A stretch of 35,981 nt of DNA, taken from an uncultured Spirochaetales bacterium. Its GTDB lineage: Bacteria; Spirochaetota; Spirochaetia; Sphaerochaetales; Sphaerochaetaceae. The DNA lies in contig CASEKE010000052.1 in NCBI GenBank assembly GCA_949288415.1, positions 1 to 35,981 on the forward strand. Direction: 5' to 3'. Below are positions 22,164 to 30,581 of the stretch, in pieces. The translations under genes were made by a program, and so were the position numbers. Position 1 is the first letter of the stretch. The number at the start of each line of letters is the position of its first letter. A model generated the notes under the pieces. The model saw nothing but the letters and a program-made list of their open reading frames with translations, had not been told where the DNA came from and did no database searches.

Positions 22164-24311
22164 CTACTTTGCGTACCTGCCGGAGGATACGTTTTCGGCA
22201 TAGGTTCCCGGAGTTATTCCCATTACTCTCGAGAAAGCTCTTATGAACGAGTTCGAGCTCGAGAAGCCGACTTTTTCCGACAGGTCCTGGATTTTCATGC
22301 CAGGATTCTTTTCGAGAATTCTGCAGGCCTTTTCTATCCTCATCTGGTTGAGGTAGTTCTTGAACGTGTCGTTGCTGAATTTCTTGAACAGCGTGGAGCA
22401 GTACTTCGGTGTCAGGTTGAACTTTTCCGATAGGTCGATGAGCATGATGTTCTCGTGGTAGTGGTCCTTGATGTACTCCTTCATACGGCCGATCATGAGA
22501 TCGTCCTCTTCTCCGCTCTTCTCCTTCTTTGCATCAATTGTCTCGGCCAGTATGCTTCTTATCCTGTCTATGGCGATGTAATGGTCTTTTTCCTTGAAAA
22601 GGGATGAAAAGTCTACCTCATGACCTAGAAGCGTCTCTGGACTTTCCTTCAGCTCCTGGAAAACTCTGACCGCGGTTCCGATCATCGCGTAGGTGAATCT
22701 TGCGGCCTCGGAAGGCGAAAGCCGTCTTTCATCGCTGAAATTCCTTGCAACGATTTCGTCGAAGAGCCCGATTGCGTCGTCGTTTTCCGCAATTATCTCG
22801 TTTATCAGCATGCGTTCGTCCGAGAACGTATAGTTCATGAGCTCCAGATTCCCCGATAGGTCGTCTTCAGTGAGTATGAATCTGTTCCTTACTCTGTAGC
22901 GGAACTGCATGATTTCTTCGGCCTTGACGAAAAGATCTTTTATTCCCTGGTAGCCTTTCGTCGTTCCGCTGATGGCGAATCTTATGTCCTCTATCCCCTC
23001 GAGATGATAGGTGAATGCCTGGACGGTGGAGTAGAGCACTCTGTAACTGTCCTCTTTTCTTTCGTGCTTGTATATGTAGGCGTTGCGGGTCTTGGTGACC
23101 CTTACCGAATGCAGGTGCTCGATCTCCCTTGACAGGCTGTCAAGACGTGAGAAAATGAAGTCCGCCTTCGGGTTCTCCTCGCTGAGCGAGGCAAGGGCGA
23201 AAGAGAAGTAGCTGGTTTCATCGCTCTCCAGGTGTTGCGTGCCGACTCCCCGGAGGAAGGCCCTGTATTTCTGCTGTTCGGAGAGCATGTAATGTGCCTT
23301 TTCGGCTTTCTCGAGCTCTTCATGCAGGACTGATATCTTCCGGCAGTTGTCCACTATGAACGCGAATTCGTCGTTCACCGGACCATCTCCGCTGCTTTTC
23401 GGGATGTTCTTTACCGCTTCTTCGACGGGCCTGTACAGCGCGTGTGTCATTCGGGACGAGAAAAGGCCTACGAGGGCTCCGGCACCGACCAAACCGAGGA
23501 TGACGACCAGCACCATCGGCAGAAGCGTATCGTCGTAGTTGGAGAACAGAACTATGGAATCGGAAAACGGAAGTTTGACAGGGATCAACAGATAGCCGCC
23601 TTTTTTGACTATCGTCGCTCCTCCGGCAATGTCTTTCAGTGTCAGGCCGACATTTTCAAGCCTCTGGTCCGGGCCGTATATCCGCCCAGTGGCGGCATCC
23701 ATTACTGAGAGTTCTATGTCGTCCATTTCACCTATATCCCCAAGAAGCGGTATATAAAGGTATATAATAAGTTCGCCGGATCCGACCCTCCTTTCTACCA
23801 TCTCGTGAATGCTGATTATCTTTCCATCCTCGTCGGAGAGTATCCTCAGCTCTTCGGACACAAGGGCGACCTTCGAATCATCGTATCCGTACTCGCTTAG
23901 AAAGTCCTTTTTACGCATTGTCTCCGTGGCTGTTATGACGAACGCATCGTCCTCCGGCCTTGTAATGGCAATCTGGTACTGCGTGTTTTCGAATACGGGA
24001 CTTTTTTCCTTGAGTATGTTCCTGACCCTTATGGCATTGAAATAATAAGAAGGACTTCCGATAGGGGAGAGAAGCCAGTCCTCAAGACTGGAATCTATGG
24101 AGAGAGCAAGGACGGAATCCGATATGGCGGAGAACAGCATGGCTGTCGTCCTCTGTCCGGTTTCAAGCTGCGACTCCATCGCGTGGTTTCTCGAGGAAGC
24201 AATGTTCATGGACAGACTGGTCTCGATGATCGTCATTGCGATGAATATCACCACGGCTATCGTCGTGAAACTCTTCGAAATCTTCGAATAGTATGTCCTT
24301 TTGTCCTTCAT
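22164..24311 (-). CDS. Membrane-spanning AraC-family sensor-regulator
   Basis: About 715 residues. It has a membrane helix near 14-34 (TTIAVVIFIAMTIIETSLSM), an extracytoplasmic domain of about 230 residues, and a second helix near 263-283 (VLVVILGLVGAGALVG). A long cytoplasmic linker follows, then a C-terminal AraC domain (about 603-705) with two helix-turn-helix units (IDLSEKFNLTPKYCSTLFKK and IQDLSEKVGFSSSNSFIRAF). This architecture senses ligands outside and binds DNA directly, as in Paenibacillus-type regulators beside LplABC-like importers. The start is uncertain: ATG 24311 gives a compact N-terminus, while TTG 24374 is also in frame, and neither has a clear ribosome site. It is divergent from the importer/sulfatase operon, which it most likely activates. 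Confidence 0.9.
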   Translation of the reverse strand: MKDKRTYYSKISKSFTTIAVVIFIAMTIIETSLSMNIASSRNHAMESQLETGQRTTAMLFSAISDSVLALSIDSSLEDWLLSPIGSPSYYFNAIRVRNILKEKSPVFENTQYQIAITRPEDDAFVITATETMRKKDFLSEYGYDDSKVALVSEELRILSDEDGKIISIHEMVERRVGSGELIIYLYIPLLGDIGEMDDIELSVMDAATGRIYGPDQRLENVGLTLKDIAGGATIVKKGGYLLIPVKLPFSDSIVLFSNYDDTLLPMVLVVILGLVGAGALVGLFSSRMTHALYRPVEEAVKNIPKSSGDGPVNDEFAFIVDNCRKISVLHEELEKAEKAHYMLSEQQKYRAFLRGVGTQHLESDETSYFSFALASLSEENPKADFIFSRLDSLSREIEHLHSVRVTKTRNAYIYKHERKEDSYRVLYSTVQAFTYHLEGIEDIRFAISGTTKGYQGIKDLFVKAEEIMQFRYRVRNRFILTEDDLSGNLELMNYTFSDERMLINEIIAENDDAIGLFDEIVARNFSDERRLSPSEAARFTYAMIGTAVRVFQELKESPETLLGHEVDFSSLFKEKDHYIAIDRIRSILAETIDAKKEKSGEEDDLMIGRMKEYIKDHYHENIMLIDLSEKFNLTPKYCSTLFKKFSNDTFKNYLNQMRIEKACRILEKNPGMKIQDLSEKVGFSSSNSFIRAFSRVMGITPGTYAENVSSGRYAK

Positions 24312-24465
24312 AGATATGAATGATAACGCATATAGACTGGTTGTTGTGTTTTTTTTATCACCATTTTTCTCCAAATCGAGAAAATTGCGGATGAGAAGAA
24401 AAATGAAGATTTACAGCAAAAAAAACATGCTCGAAACTGAATTCGTAAACTTCAGGAGGCGAAAA
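24312..24465. promoter_or_regulatory. Divergent control region of the sulfated-glycan locus
   Basis: 154 bp, rich in A and T tracts. AGGAGG (24454-24459) precedes the first permease ATG by 6 nt. I cannot point to a convincing promoter pair or AraC operator, which fits activator-dependent transcription but does not prove it. Confidence 0.35.
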
Positions 24466-25386
24466 ATGAAAAAAAAGGAAAAACTTCTGAGCAGGAGAAG
24501 CTTCCTTTCCGATTGGCAGCTTTATCTGCTTCTGTTGCCGGGGCTGATATGGTATCTCATGTTTTGCTACCGGCCGATGCTCGGACTTAGGATGGCTTTC
24601 TACGATTACAACATCTTCCGTGGATTCGAAGGAAGCGAATTCGTCGGACTGGACAACTTCAAGACATATATGTTCGGTCCCGATTTCATAAGGACGGTTT
24701 CCAATACGTTGCTCATCGCACTCTGGCAGATGCTGATCTGTTTCCCGTTCCCGATCATACTGGCCATTGCAATCACAGAGATGAAGAGCCGTGTCATAAG
24801 CAAGACAGTACAGACTGCGACGTTCCTGCCGTACTTCATTTCGACCGTCGTCGTGTGTGGAATGGTAGTCAATTTCCTTTCCCCCAGCACGGGAATAATC
24901 AACAAGATCATAGAGAAGTTCGGAGGAGAGGCCACATATTTCATGGTCTATCCCCAGTATTTCCGACCGATATACACACTGATGACCCTCTGGCAGACTG
25001 CGGGGTTCAATGCGATAGTCTACATTGCGGCGCTGATGGGTATCGATCCTCAGCTCTATGAAGCTGCTGTTGTCGACGGGGCCGGAAGGTTCAGAAGAAT
25101 ATGGCACATCACGCTTCCCGGAATCATCCCGACCGTCGTGACGATGTTCATAATGAACATAGGCAAGATGGTAAAGGTCGGATACGAATCAATACTTCTT
25201 CTATATCAGCCGTCGACATATCCGACCGCCGATGTCATCAGCACGTACAGTTTCAGAATAGGAATCCAGAACGGCGACTACGGCGTGGCAACCGCCGCAG
25301 GACTCTTTGAGGCTGTCGTCGCCCTGATTCTCGTCGTTGTCGCGAACAAGGTGAGCAAGCGCCTCACCGAGACGGCACTCTGGTAA
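24466..25386 (+). CDS. CUT1 importer permease, LplB-like
   Basis: 306 residues, starting at the ATG after AGGAGG. The lysine-rich N-terminus leads into six membrane segments, beginning YLLLLPGLIWYLMFCYRPML. The pattern PMLGLRMAFYDYNIFRGFEG and the EAA loop VDGAGRFRRIWHITLPG are typical of the LplB/YtcP-type polysaccharide importer permeases that pair with large binding proteins. The frame remains open upstream to 24301 across the regulator's start region, but that part has no coding signature. The substrate should be an oligosaccharide; the operon enzymes point to sulfated, unsaturated uronic-acid-containing sugars. The next permease begins 13 nt after the stop. Confidence 0.93.
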   Translation: MKKKEKLLSRRSFLSDWQLYLLLLPGLIWYLMFCYRPMLGLRMAFYDYNIFRGFEGSEFVGLDNFKTYMFGPDFIRTVSNTLLIALWQMLICFPFPIILAIAITEMKSRVISKTVQTATFLPYFISTVVVCGMVVNFLSPSTGIINKIIEKFGGEATYFMVYPQYFRPIYTLMTLWQTAGFNAIVYIAALMGIDPQLYEAAVVDGAGRFRRIWHITLPGIIPTVVTMFIMNIGKMVKVGYESILLLYQPSTYPTADVISTYSFRIGIQNGDYGVATAAGLFEAVVALILVVVANKVSKRLTETALW

Positions 25387-25399
25387 GGGAGGTGGAGAA

Positions 25400-26311
25400 A
25401 TGAAGCACAGAATCAATGCAGGCGAGTCCTCCGGGGCAAGGATAAAGGGAAGAGGCGAGAAGACTTTCGACATTGTTCTCAACATAATCGGAATATTCCT
25501 TATCATTCTGGCACTATATCCGATATATTATGTATTCATCGCCAGCATCTCGCGTCCGTTCTACGTAGAGAACGGAGCAGTGATGCTCCGCCCGATCAAG
25601 GCCACGTTCGAAAGCTACAGGGAGGCGTTCAAGATACAGTACCTCTGGTCCAGCTACGGAAACAGCATCTTCTATACGCTCTTCGGAGTCATGGTCAACA
25701 TGGCCTTTTCCACGACAATGGCGTATGCGCTCAGCAAGACCAGGCTCAGAGGAAGGAAGTTCTTCACGCTGCTTACAGTTTTCACGATGTGGTTCAGCGC
25801 AGGAGTGATTCCTCTCTACATGACCTTCAGGGACTATGGGCTGATCAACACCAGGATAGCGATCCTTTTCGGATTCTCGCTGAATACCTACAACATGATC
25901 ATCCTCAAGAGCTTCTTCGAGCAGGTTCCTTCTTCCTTGGAGGAGGCGGCATTCATAGACGGAGCAAGCGACTTCACGATATTCAGGAAGATCTACCTTC
26001 CTCTCTCGAAGCCTGCGCTTGCCACGGTAGGTCTCTTCTATGCGGTCAACCGCTGGAACGGATACTTCTGGCCGATGAACCTCCTGACCGACGACAAGAA
26101 GATTCCTCTGCAGGTTCTTCTCAAGAAGCTTATCGTCGACAGGACCGCGACGGAGATGGAGAGTGCGATAATCACTTCCGCATCCGTCTGGAGCCCGACG
26201 ACAAGGATCTATGCCCTGATAATAATCGCGATAATACCGATGATAATCGCGTATCCGTTCGTGCAGAAGTACTTCAAGAGCGGACTGACCATCGGTGCAA
26301 ACAAAGGTTGA
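25400..26311 (+). CDS. CUT1 importer permease, LplC/YtcP-like
   Basis: 303 residues, six membrane segments, EAA loop DGASDFTIFRKIYLPLSKP near residues 195-213. The N-terminal helix with LYPIYYVFIASISRP and the patch WFSAGVIPLYMTFRDYGLIN are characteristic of YtcP/LplC subunits. The C-terminus PFVQKYFKSGLTIGANKG is also typical. GGGAGG precedes the ATG. It partners the LplB-like subunit. As in the first importer operon, no ATPase gene is present, so a shared ATPase encoded elsewhere is expected. Confidence 0.93.
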   Translation: MKHRINAGESSGARIKGRGEKTFDIVLNIIGIFLIILALYPIYYVFIASISRPFYVENGAVMLRPIKATFESYREAFKIQYLWSSYGNSIFYTLFGVMVNMAFSTTMAYALSKTRLRGRKFFTLLTVFTMWFSAGVIPLYMTFRDYGLINTRIAILFGFSLNTYNMIILKSFFEQVPSSLEEAAFIDGASDFTIFRKIYLPLSKPALATVGLFYAVNRWNGYFWPMNLLTDDKKIPLQVLLKKLIVDRTATEMESAIITSASVWSPTTRIYALIIIAIIPMIIAYPFVQKYFKSGLTIGANKG

Positions 26312-26335
26312 TAAGACAAAAGGAGATAAAAGAAA

Positions 26336-27943
26336 ATGAAGAGATTTGCAATCATCCTTACAGTTTGTCTTCTCGTCGCTTTCCCGGTGATGGCGATGGG
26401 AGGAAGCGAATCCGGTTCCTCCGCGGTTGCGGCGGAAGCGACCCCGACTCTGAATGCCGACGGATCGTTCCACCTTCCGATCGTGGACGAGCCGACGACC
26501 TTCTCCATATTCCTCAACTTCAACAACATGCCGTTCGATCCTGAATGGGCAGTCTGGAAGGAAATAGAGAAGAAGACCAACATCCGTCTCGAGAACGTCA
26601 TCAGCCAGTCCAACTCCAACGAGACCGAGGCTTTCAACCTGATGCTTTCAAGCGGCAACCTCGCCGATGTCATCGGCTACGTATCTGCCGCAGACCTCGA
26701 GAAGCTCGGAAGAGACGGAGGATTGATCCCCCTGAACGACCTGATCGACCAGTACGCACCTCACATCAAGGCACTCCTTGAGAGCGACGCAAGGTTCAAG
26801 CAGTTTGCAACCTCCACAGATGGCAACATCTATTTCATCCCGAAGAACCAGACCGTCAAGACATGCGAATTCTGGTGGATCAGAAAGGACTGGCTGGACA
26901 AGCTCGGTCTCGAAGTGCCCACGACAGTCGATGAACTCTATACTGTCCTCACTGCATTCAGGAACGAGGACCCGAACGGAAACGGCATCAAGGACGAGAT
27001 TCCTCTCTTCGACAGAGCGGGATGGAAGATGCCGGACGAATATCTCTACCTCTGGGACAGTTCCACACAGTTCTATGTAAGGGACGGAGTCGTCGAGTTC
27101 GAACCGATGGAAGAGAACTACAAGACCGCGGTCACCAACCTTGTAAAGTGGTACAGGGAAGGACTCATCGATCCTGAGATCTTCACCCGCGGAACGAAGA
27201 GCCGCGACATCCTGTTCGCTTCCGATCTTGGCGGATGCACGCACGACTGGGTATCGACAGCCGACTACAACACCAAGCTCCAGAGCGAGGTTCCGGGCTT
27301 CGAGCTCATCGCAATCGCTCCTCCTGCAGACCAGAACGGAGTGGTCAAGGAAAGGACCGAAAGATTCCCGGGCGTAGGTTGGGGCATCTCCTCCTCCTGC
27401 AAGGATCCCGTCACGGTCATCAAGTTCTTCGACTACCTATTCACGGAGGAAGGTTCTTCGTACATGAACTGGGGAATCGAGGGCGAGAGCTATTATGTCG
27501 GAGATGACGGCGAGAAGCACTTCTTCGACGAGATTCTCAACAGCGACCAGACCCCGACCGGATATCTGAGAAGCATCGGATCCATCTACAGGGTCGGAAT
27601 GAACCAGGACGGAGGCTACGAGTTCGCGACGATGAACGAATATGGTCTTGCCGCCGTGGAGCTCTATGATTCGCATCCTGAGTGGTACGATTCGGCCCAG
27701 CCTCCATATGCGGACGGAAAACTTGATATCAAGCTCTTCCCGGAGGACGAGTCCCAGTACAAGAGAATCATGAACTCCATCGAGCCATATGTGGACGAGA
27801 AGCTCCAGAGCTGGATTCTCGGAACCAGCAGCTTCGAGGCCGACTACGACAGCTTCATCGCCGAGCTCAAGAAGAGAGGCATCGACGAGGCACAGCAGAT
27901 CATCCAGAGAGCATACGACGCTTACGCCGCAAGCTCGAAGTAA
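26336..27943 (+). CDS. Extracellular solute-binding protein, LplA-like
   Basis: 535 residues, the larger size typical of binding proteins that serve LplB/LplC permeases. The signal peptide MKRFAIILTVCLLVAFPVMA is probably cut at VMA|MGGSES; no cysteine follows, so it is not an obvious lipoprotein. The mature domain has a two-lobed family 1 pattern, including FSIFLNFNNMPFDPEWAVWK, GGLIPLNDLIDQYAPHIK, a linker-like FRNEDPNGNGIKDEIPLF and, near the C-terminus, LKKRGIDEAQQIIQRAYDAY. Many LplA-type proteins share the DPNGNGxxDEIP segment. AAAGGAGA precedes the ATG. It should capture glycosaminoglycan-like oligosaccharides, judged from the downstream enzymes. A 13-bp hairpin follows the stop codon. 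Confidence 0.92.
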   Translation: MKRFAIILTVCLLVAFPVMAMGGSESGSSAVAAEATPTLNADGSFHLPIVDEPTTFSIFLNFNNMPFDPEWAVWKEIEKKTNIRLENVISQSNSNETEAFNLMLSSGNLADVIGYVSAADLEKLGRDGGLIPLNDLIDQYAPHIKALLESDARFKQFATSTDGNIYFIPKNQTVKTCEFWWIRKDWLDKLGLEVPTTVDELYTVLTAFRNEDPNGNGIKDEIPLFDRAGWKMPDEYLYLWDSSTQFYVRDGVVEFEPMEENYKTAVTNLVKWYREGLIDPEIFTRGTKSRDILFASDLGGCTHDWVSTADYNTKLQSEVPGFELIAIAPPADQNGVVKERTERFPGVGWGISSSCKDPVTVIKFFDYLFTEEGSSYMNWGIEGESYYVGDDGEKHFFDEILNSDQTPTGYLRSIGSIYRVGMNQDGGYEFATMNEYGLAAVELYDSHPEWYDSAQPPYADGKLDIKLFPEDESQYKRIMNSIEPYVDEKLQSWILGTSSFEADYDSFIAELKKRGIDEAQQIIQRAYDAYAASSK

Positions 27944-27952
27944 AAATCGAAC

Positions 27953-27981
27953 GCATCTTCCGGGACCTTCCCGGAAGATGC
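27953..27981 (+). promoter_or_regulatory. Intra-operon hairpin after the second binding-protein gene
   Basis: A perfect 13-bp stem (arms GCATCTTCCGGGA and TCCCGGAAGATGC) with a CCT loop and no T-tract. It lies between the solute-binding-protein gene and the first sulfatase gene. It may protect the upstream mRNA from 3' decay or partly attenuate the enzyme genes. Confidence 0.75.
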
Positions 27982-28001
27982 CTATGCAAGGAACACGCCA
28001 A

Positions 28002-29387
28002 ATGAAAAAAAGGAAGAACCTTCTATACATATTCGCCGACCAGTGGAGATACCATGCGCTTTCCTGTACGGGAGAGGACGATGTGAGGACTCCGAACATG
28101 GATGCGTTCGCGAGCACCGCCCTGTCCTGTACAAATGCCATATCCAGCTATCCCCTGTGCTCTCCGCACCGGGCTGCGCTGATGACCGGAAAGCATCCGC
28201 TTTCTTGCGGGATGTGGACGAACTGCAAGATCGGCCTTGCAGAGAAAGTCATGCTCGATCCCCAGGAGACTACGATACAGGATGTGCTCCACGATTGCGG
28301 ATACGAGAACGCGTACATAGGCAAATGGCATCTCGATGCAAGCGAGATGAACTACCGTGCAAACCCTGCGTCCGGAGCGAGCAATTGGGATGCGTACACT
28401 CCGCCGGGGGAAAGAAGGCATCACATCGACTACTGGTATTCGTACGGGGCGATGGACAACCATATGCACCCGCATTACTGGCACGACGACGAGAAGATGA
28501 TCTTTTCCGACAAGTGGTCGCCGGAGCACGAGACCGATGTCCTGCTTTCCTATCTGGAATCGGGACGCGACAGCTCGAAGCCGTTTGCGGTCTTTCTCTC
28601 CTGGAATCCCCCTCATCCTCCATACGACCTTGTTCCCGACGAGTTGCTCGACGGGATTGGCGAGCCTGTGTTCAGAGCGAACGTTCCCGAAAAGATGAGA
28701 AAGGATCCAGTCTACAGACAGAAGTGGAGACAGTACTATGCTGCGGTGGAAGGACTGGACAGACAGTTCGGCCGCATAATGGAGTGCCTCGAGGCCCTTG
28801 GCCTGGCCGACGACACTGTGGTTGTGCTGTCCGCCGACCATGGCGACTGCATGGGCTCCCACGGCGTGTACGGCAAGAACATATGGTGGGAGGAGTCCAT
28901 AAGGATCCCGCTTTACATCAGATCCGGCGATATCCGGGCAGGAATATACGACGGACTCGTAGCCAGCGAGGACCACATGCCTACGTTGCTCGATATGCTT
29001 GGCGTCGACATACCCGATACAGTCGAGGGCGTCAGCCACCTTTCCGCTTTCGGTGGTGCGCCATCCCCGAGAGAGCACGTGTACCTCTGCATGCTTCCGG
29101 GCATGCCCGAGCTCGTGGAGCCGTACAAGAGGCTCGGCCTGGATAGCAAGTGCTTCGGCTGGAGAGGTATAAGAGACGATGGACATACCTACGTCGTGGA
29201 TGCTGGGACGAGGCCCGGCGCGAAAGTCGAGAGGATCCTGTACGACAATGTCGCGGATCCATATCAGCTTGACGGAAGAGTGCTCGAGGAAAACGACCCC
29301 ATCAGCGAAAAATATGATAAATTGATTCTAGACCACATGCATGAACTGAAGGACTCGTTCCTTCTTCATGGAGGAAGGAAGGAATGA
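28002..29387 (+). CDS. Sulfatase 1 (formylglycine type), cytoplasmic
   Basis: 461 residues from ATG 28002 (AAGGA upstream); an open frame back to 27789 lies inside the previous gene and is rejected. It belongs to the type I sulfatase/alkaline-phosphatase-like superfamily. Metal-binding Asp12-Gln13 is in YIFADQ. Cys53 in LCSPHRAALMTG is the CxPxR residue converted to formylglycine. The later SADHGDCMGSHG supplies more metal ligands. The His at the fourth motif position is less usual than Ser or Ala but fits the CxPxR rule. No signal peptide is present, so it should act in the cytosol on imported sulfated sugars. It needs an anaerobic maturase not found in this window. Which sulfate position it removes is unknown. 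Confidence 0.93.
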   Translation: MKKRKNLLYIFADQWRYHALSCTGEDDVRTPNMDAFASTALSCTNAISSYPLCSPHRAALMTGKHPLSCGMWTNCKIGLAEKVMLDPQETTIQDVLHDCGYENAYIGKWHLDASEMNYRANPASGASNWDAYTPPGERRHHIDYWYSYGAMDNHMHPHYWHDDEKMIFSDKWSPEHETDVLLSYLESGRDSSKPFAVFLSWNPPHPPYDLVPDELLDGIGEPVFRANVPEKMRKDPVYRQKWRQYYAAVEGLDRQFGRIMECLEALGLADDTVVVLSADHGDCMGSHGVYGKNIWWEESIRIPLYIRSGDIRAGIYDGLVASEDHMPTLLDMLGVDIPDTVEGVSHLSAFGGAPSPREHVYLCMLPGMPELVEPYKRLGLDSKCFGWRGIRDDGHTYVVDAGTRPGAKVERILYDNVADPYQLDGRVLEENDPISEKYDKLILDHMHELKDSFLLHGGRKE

Positions 29388-30571
29388 TCGTTAAAGCAAA
29401 GACTTCGTTGACGAACCATGCACCGCTTCAGGGAAAGGACCTCGAATGCGCGATCCGCAACGCGGAGCGGCAGACTCTCTCGCTTCTTCCGCGCTTTGCG
29501 CACGGCTACAAGTACAGTCACAGCGTGGACGGCTTCTACGAACCGCCTACGGCGAACGTCGAATGGACGACAGGGTTCTGGACAGGCGAGCTGTGGCTGA
29601 TGTACGAGCTGACAGGAAACATGGCCTTCCGCCGTGCTGCGGAGTGGCAGGTGGAGGATTACGGCGACAGGATCGTCGACATGATAGATGTCGAGCACCA
29701 CGATATGGGATTCCTGTATTCGCCGTCCTGCGTCGCTTCGTACAAGCTCACCGGCAACAGGCGGGCAAGGACATATGCGCTCCTTGCCGCAGACAATCTC
29801 GTATCGCGCTTCCAGGAGAGAGGAGAGTTCATCCAGGCGTGGGGAAGGCTCGGGGATGAGGGCAACTACCGCCTGATCATCGACTGCCTGCTCAATCTGC
29901 CGCTCCTGTTCTGGGCGACCGACGAGACCGGCGACAGAAGATATGCCGAGGTGGCAAGACGGCATCTTCATACGGCTCTCAAGCTCGTTACGAGGGACGA
30001 CGATTCCACATATCATACGTACTATTTCGACAAAGCGACCGGAAAGCCGCTGCGCGGCGTGACCGCACAGGGATATCGCGACGGCTCCGCATGGGCCAGA
30101 GGACAGGCTTGGGGCGTCTACGGGACTGCGATCGCATACCGCTATCTCAAGGACGAGGAATCATTCTCCGTTTTCAGCAGGGTCACGGATTTCTTCCTTT
30201 CCCATCTGCCTGGAAACGGAATCCCGTATTGGGATTTCGATTTCACCGATCCGTCAGAAGAGCCTCGCGACTCTTCGGCTCTGGCAATCGCAGGTTGCGG
30301 TATGGCGGAGATGGCGAGGGTGCTGGGCGATTGCGACGATAGCCGTAGGCTGGCGGATCTCGCCGCACGGTCCGCAAGAGCGCTATACGAGGAGTGCGCA
30401 GTAAAGGATCCGACGGTTTCCAACGGCCAGCTGCTTCATGGCACGTATGCTCGAAGCAGCGAGTTCAACACCTGCAGAAACCGCGGTGTAGACGAGTGCA
30501 ACCCATGGGGCGACTACTACTATGTCGAACTTCTTGCAAGGCTTGCAAAAGACTGGAATCCGTATTGGTGA
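29384..30571 (+). CDS. GH88 unsaturated glucuronyl hydrolase
   Basis: 395 residues, about the GH88 length, built of alternating helices as in an (alpha/alpha)6 barrel. Family-like patches are NVEWTTGFWTGELWLMYELT, HHDMGFLYSPSCVASYKLTG, YRDGSAWARGQAWGVYGTAI, DSSALAIAGCGMAEMA and the C-terminal CNPWGDYYYVE. The Asp in HHDMGF should be the catalytic acid/base equivalent of Asp149 in the Bacillus GL1 enzyme (from memory, not aligned). GH88 enzymes hydrate the double bond of 4,5-unsaturated uronic acids left by polysaccharide lyases, releasing the aminosugar or sugar. No signal peptide, so it acts in the cytosol. The ATG overlaps the sulfatase 1 stop by 4 nt (ATGA), showing tight coupling. Confidence 0.93.
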   Translation: MIVKAKTSLTNHAPLQGKDLECAIRNAERQTLSLLPRFAHGYKYSHSVDGFYEPPTANVEWTTGFWTGELWLMYELTGNMAFRRAAEWQVEDYGDRIVDMIDVEHHDMGFLYSPSCVASYKLTGNRRARTYALLAADNLVSRFQERGEFIQAWGRLGDEGNYRLIIDCLLNLPLLFWATDETGDRRYAEVARRHLHTALKLVTRDDDSTYHTYYFDKATGKPLRGVTAQGYRDGSAWARGQAWGVYGTAIAYRYLKDEESFSVFSRVTDFFLSHLPGNGIPYWDFDFTDPSEEPRDSSALAIAGCGMAEMARVLGDCDDSRRLADLAARSARALYEECAVKDPTVSNGQLLHGTYARSSEFNTCRNRGVDECNPWGDYYYVELLARLAKDWNPYW

Positions 30572-30581
30572 TGGAGATGCA

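Noticed and set aside
26409..26460. Possible lipoprotein status of the two binding proteins
   Set aside because: Neither has a cysteine at the cleavage region (FA|NGSSES and MA|MGGSES); the only cysteine in the second signal lies within the hydrophobic core.
27789..28001. In-frame extension of sulfatase 1 upstream of 28002
   Set aside because: It overlaps the end of the binding-protein gene, is Ser/Arg/Thr-rich and has no ribosome site, while the family N-terminus starts at 28002.
28043..29146. Open frames on both strands within the sulfatase genes
   Set aside because: Shadow frames of certain genes. Arg/Ser-rich composition and lack of motifs argue against them.
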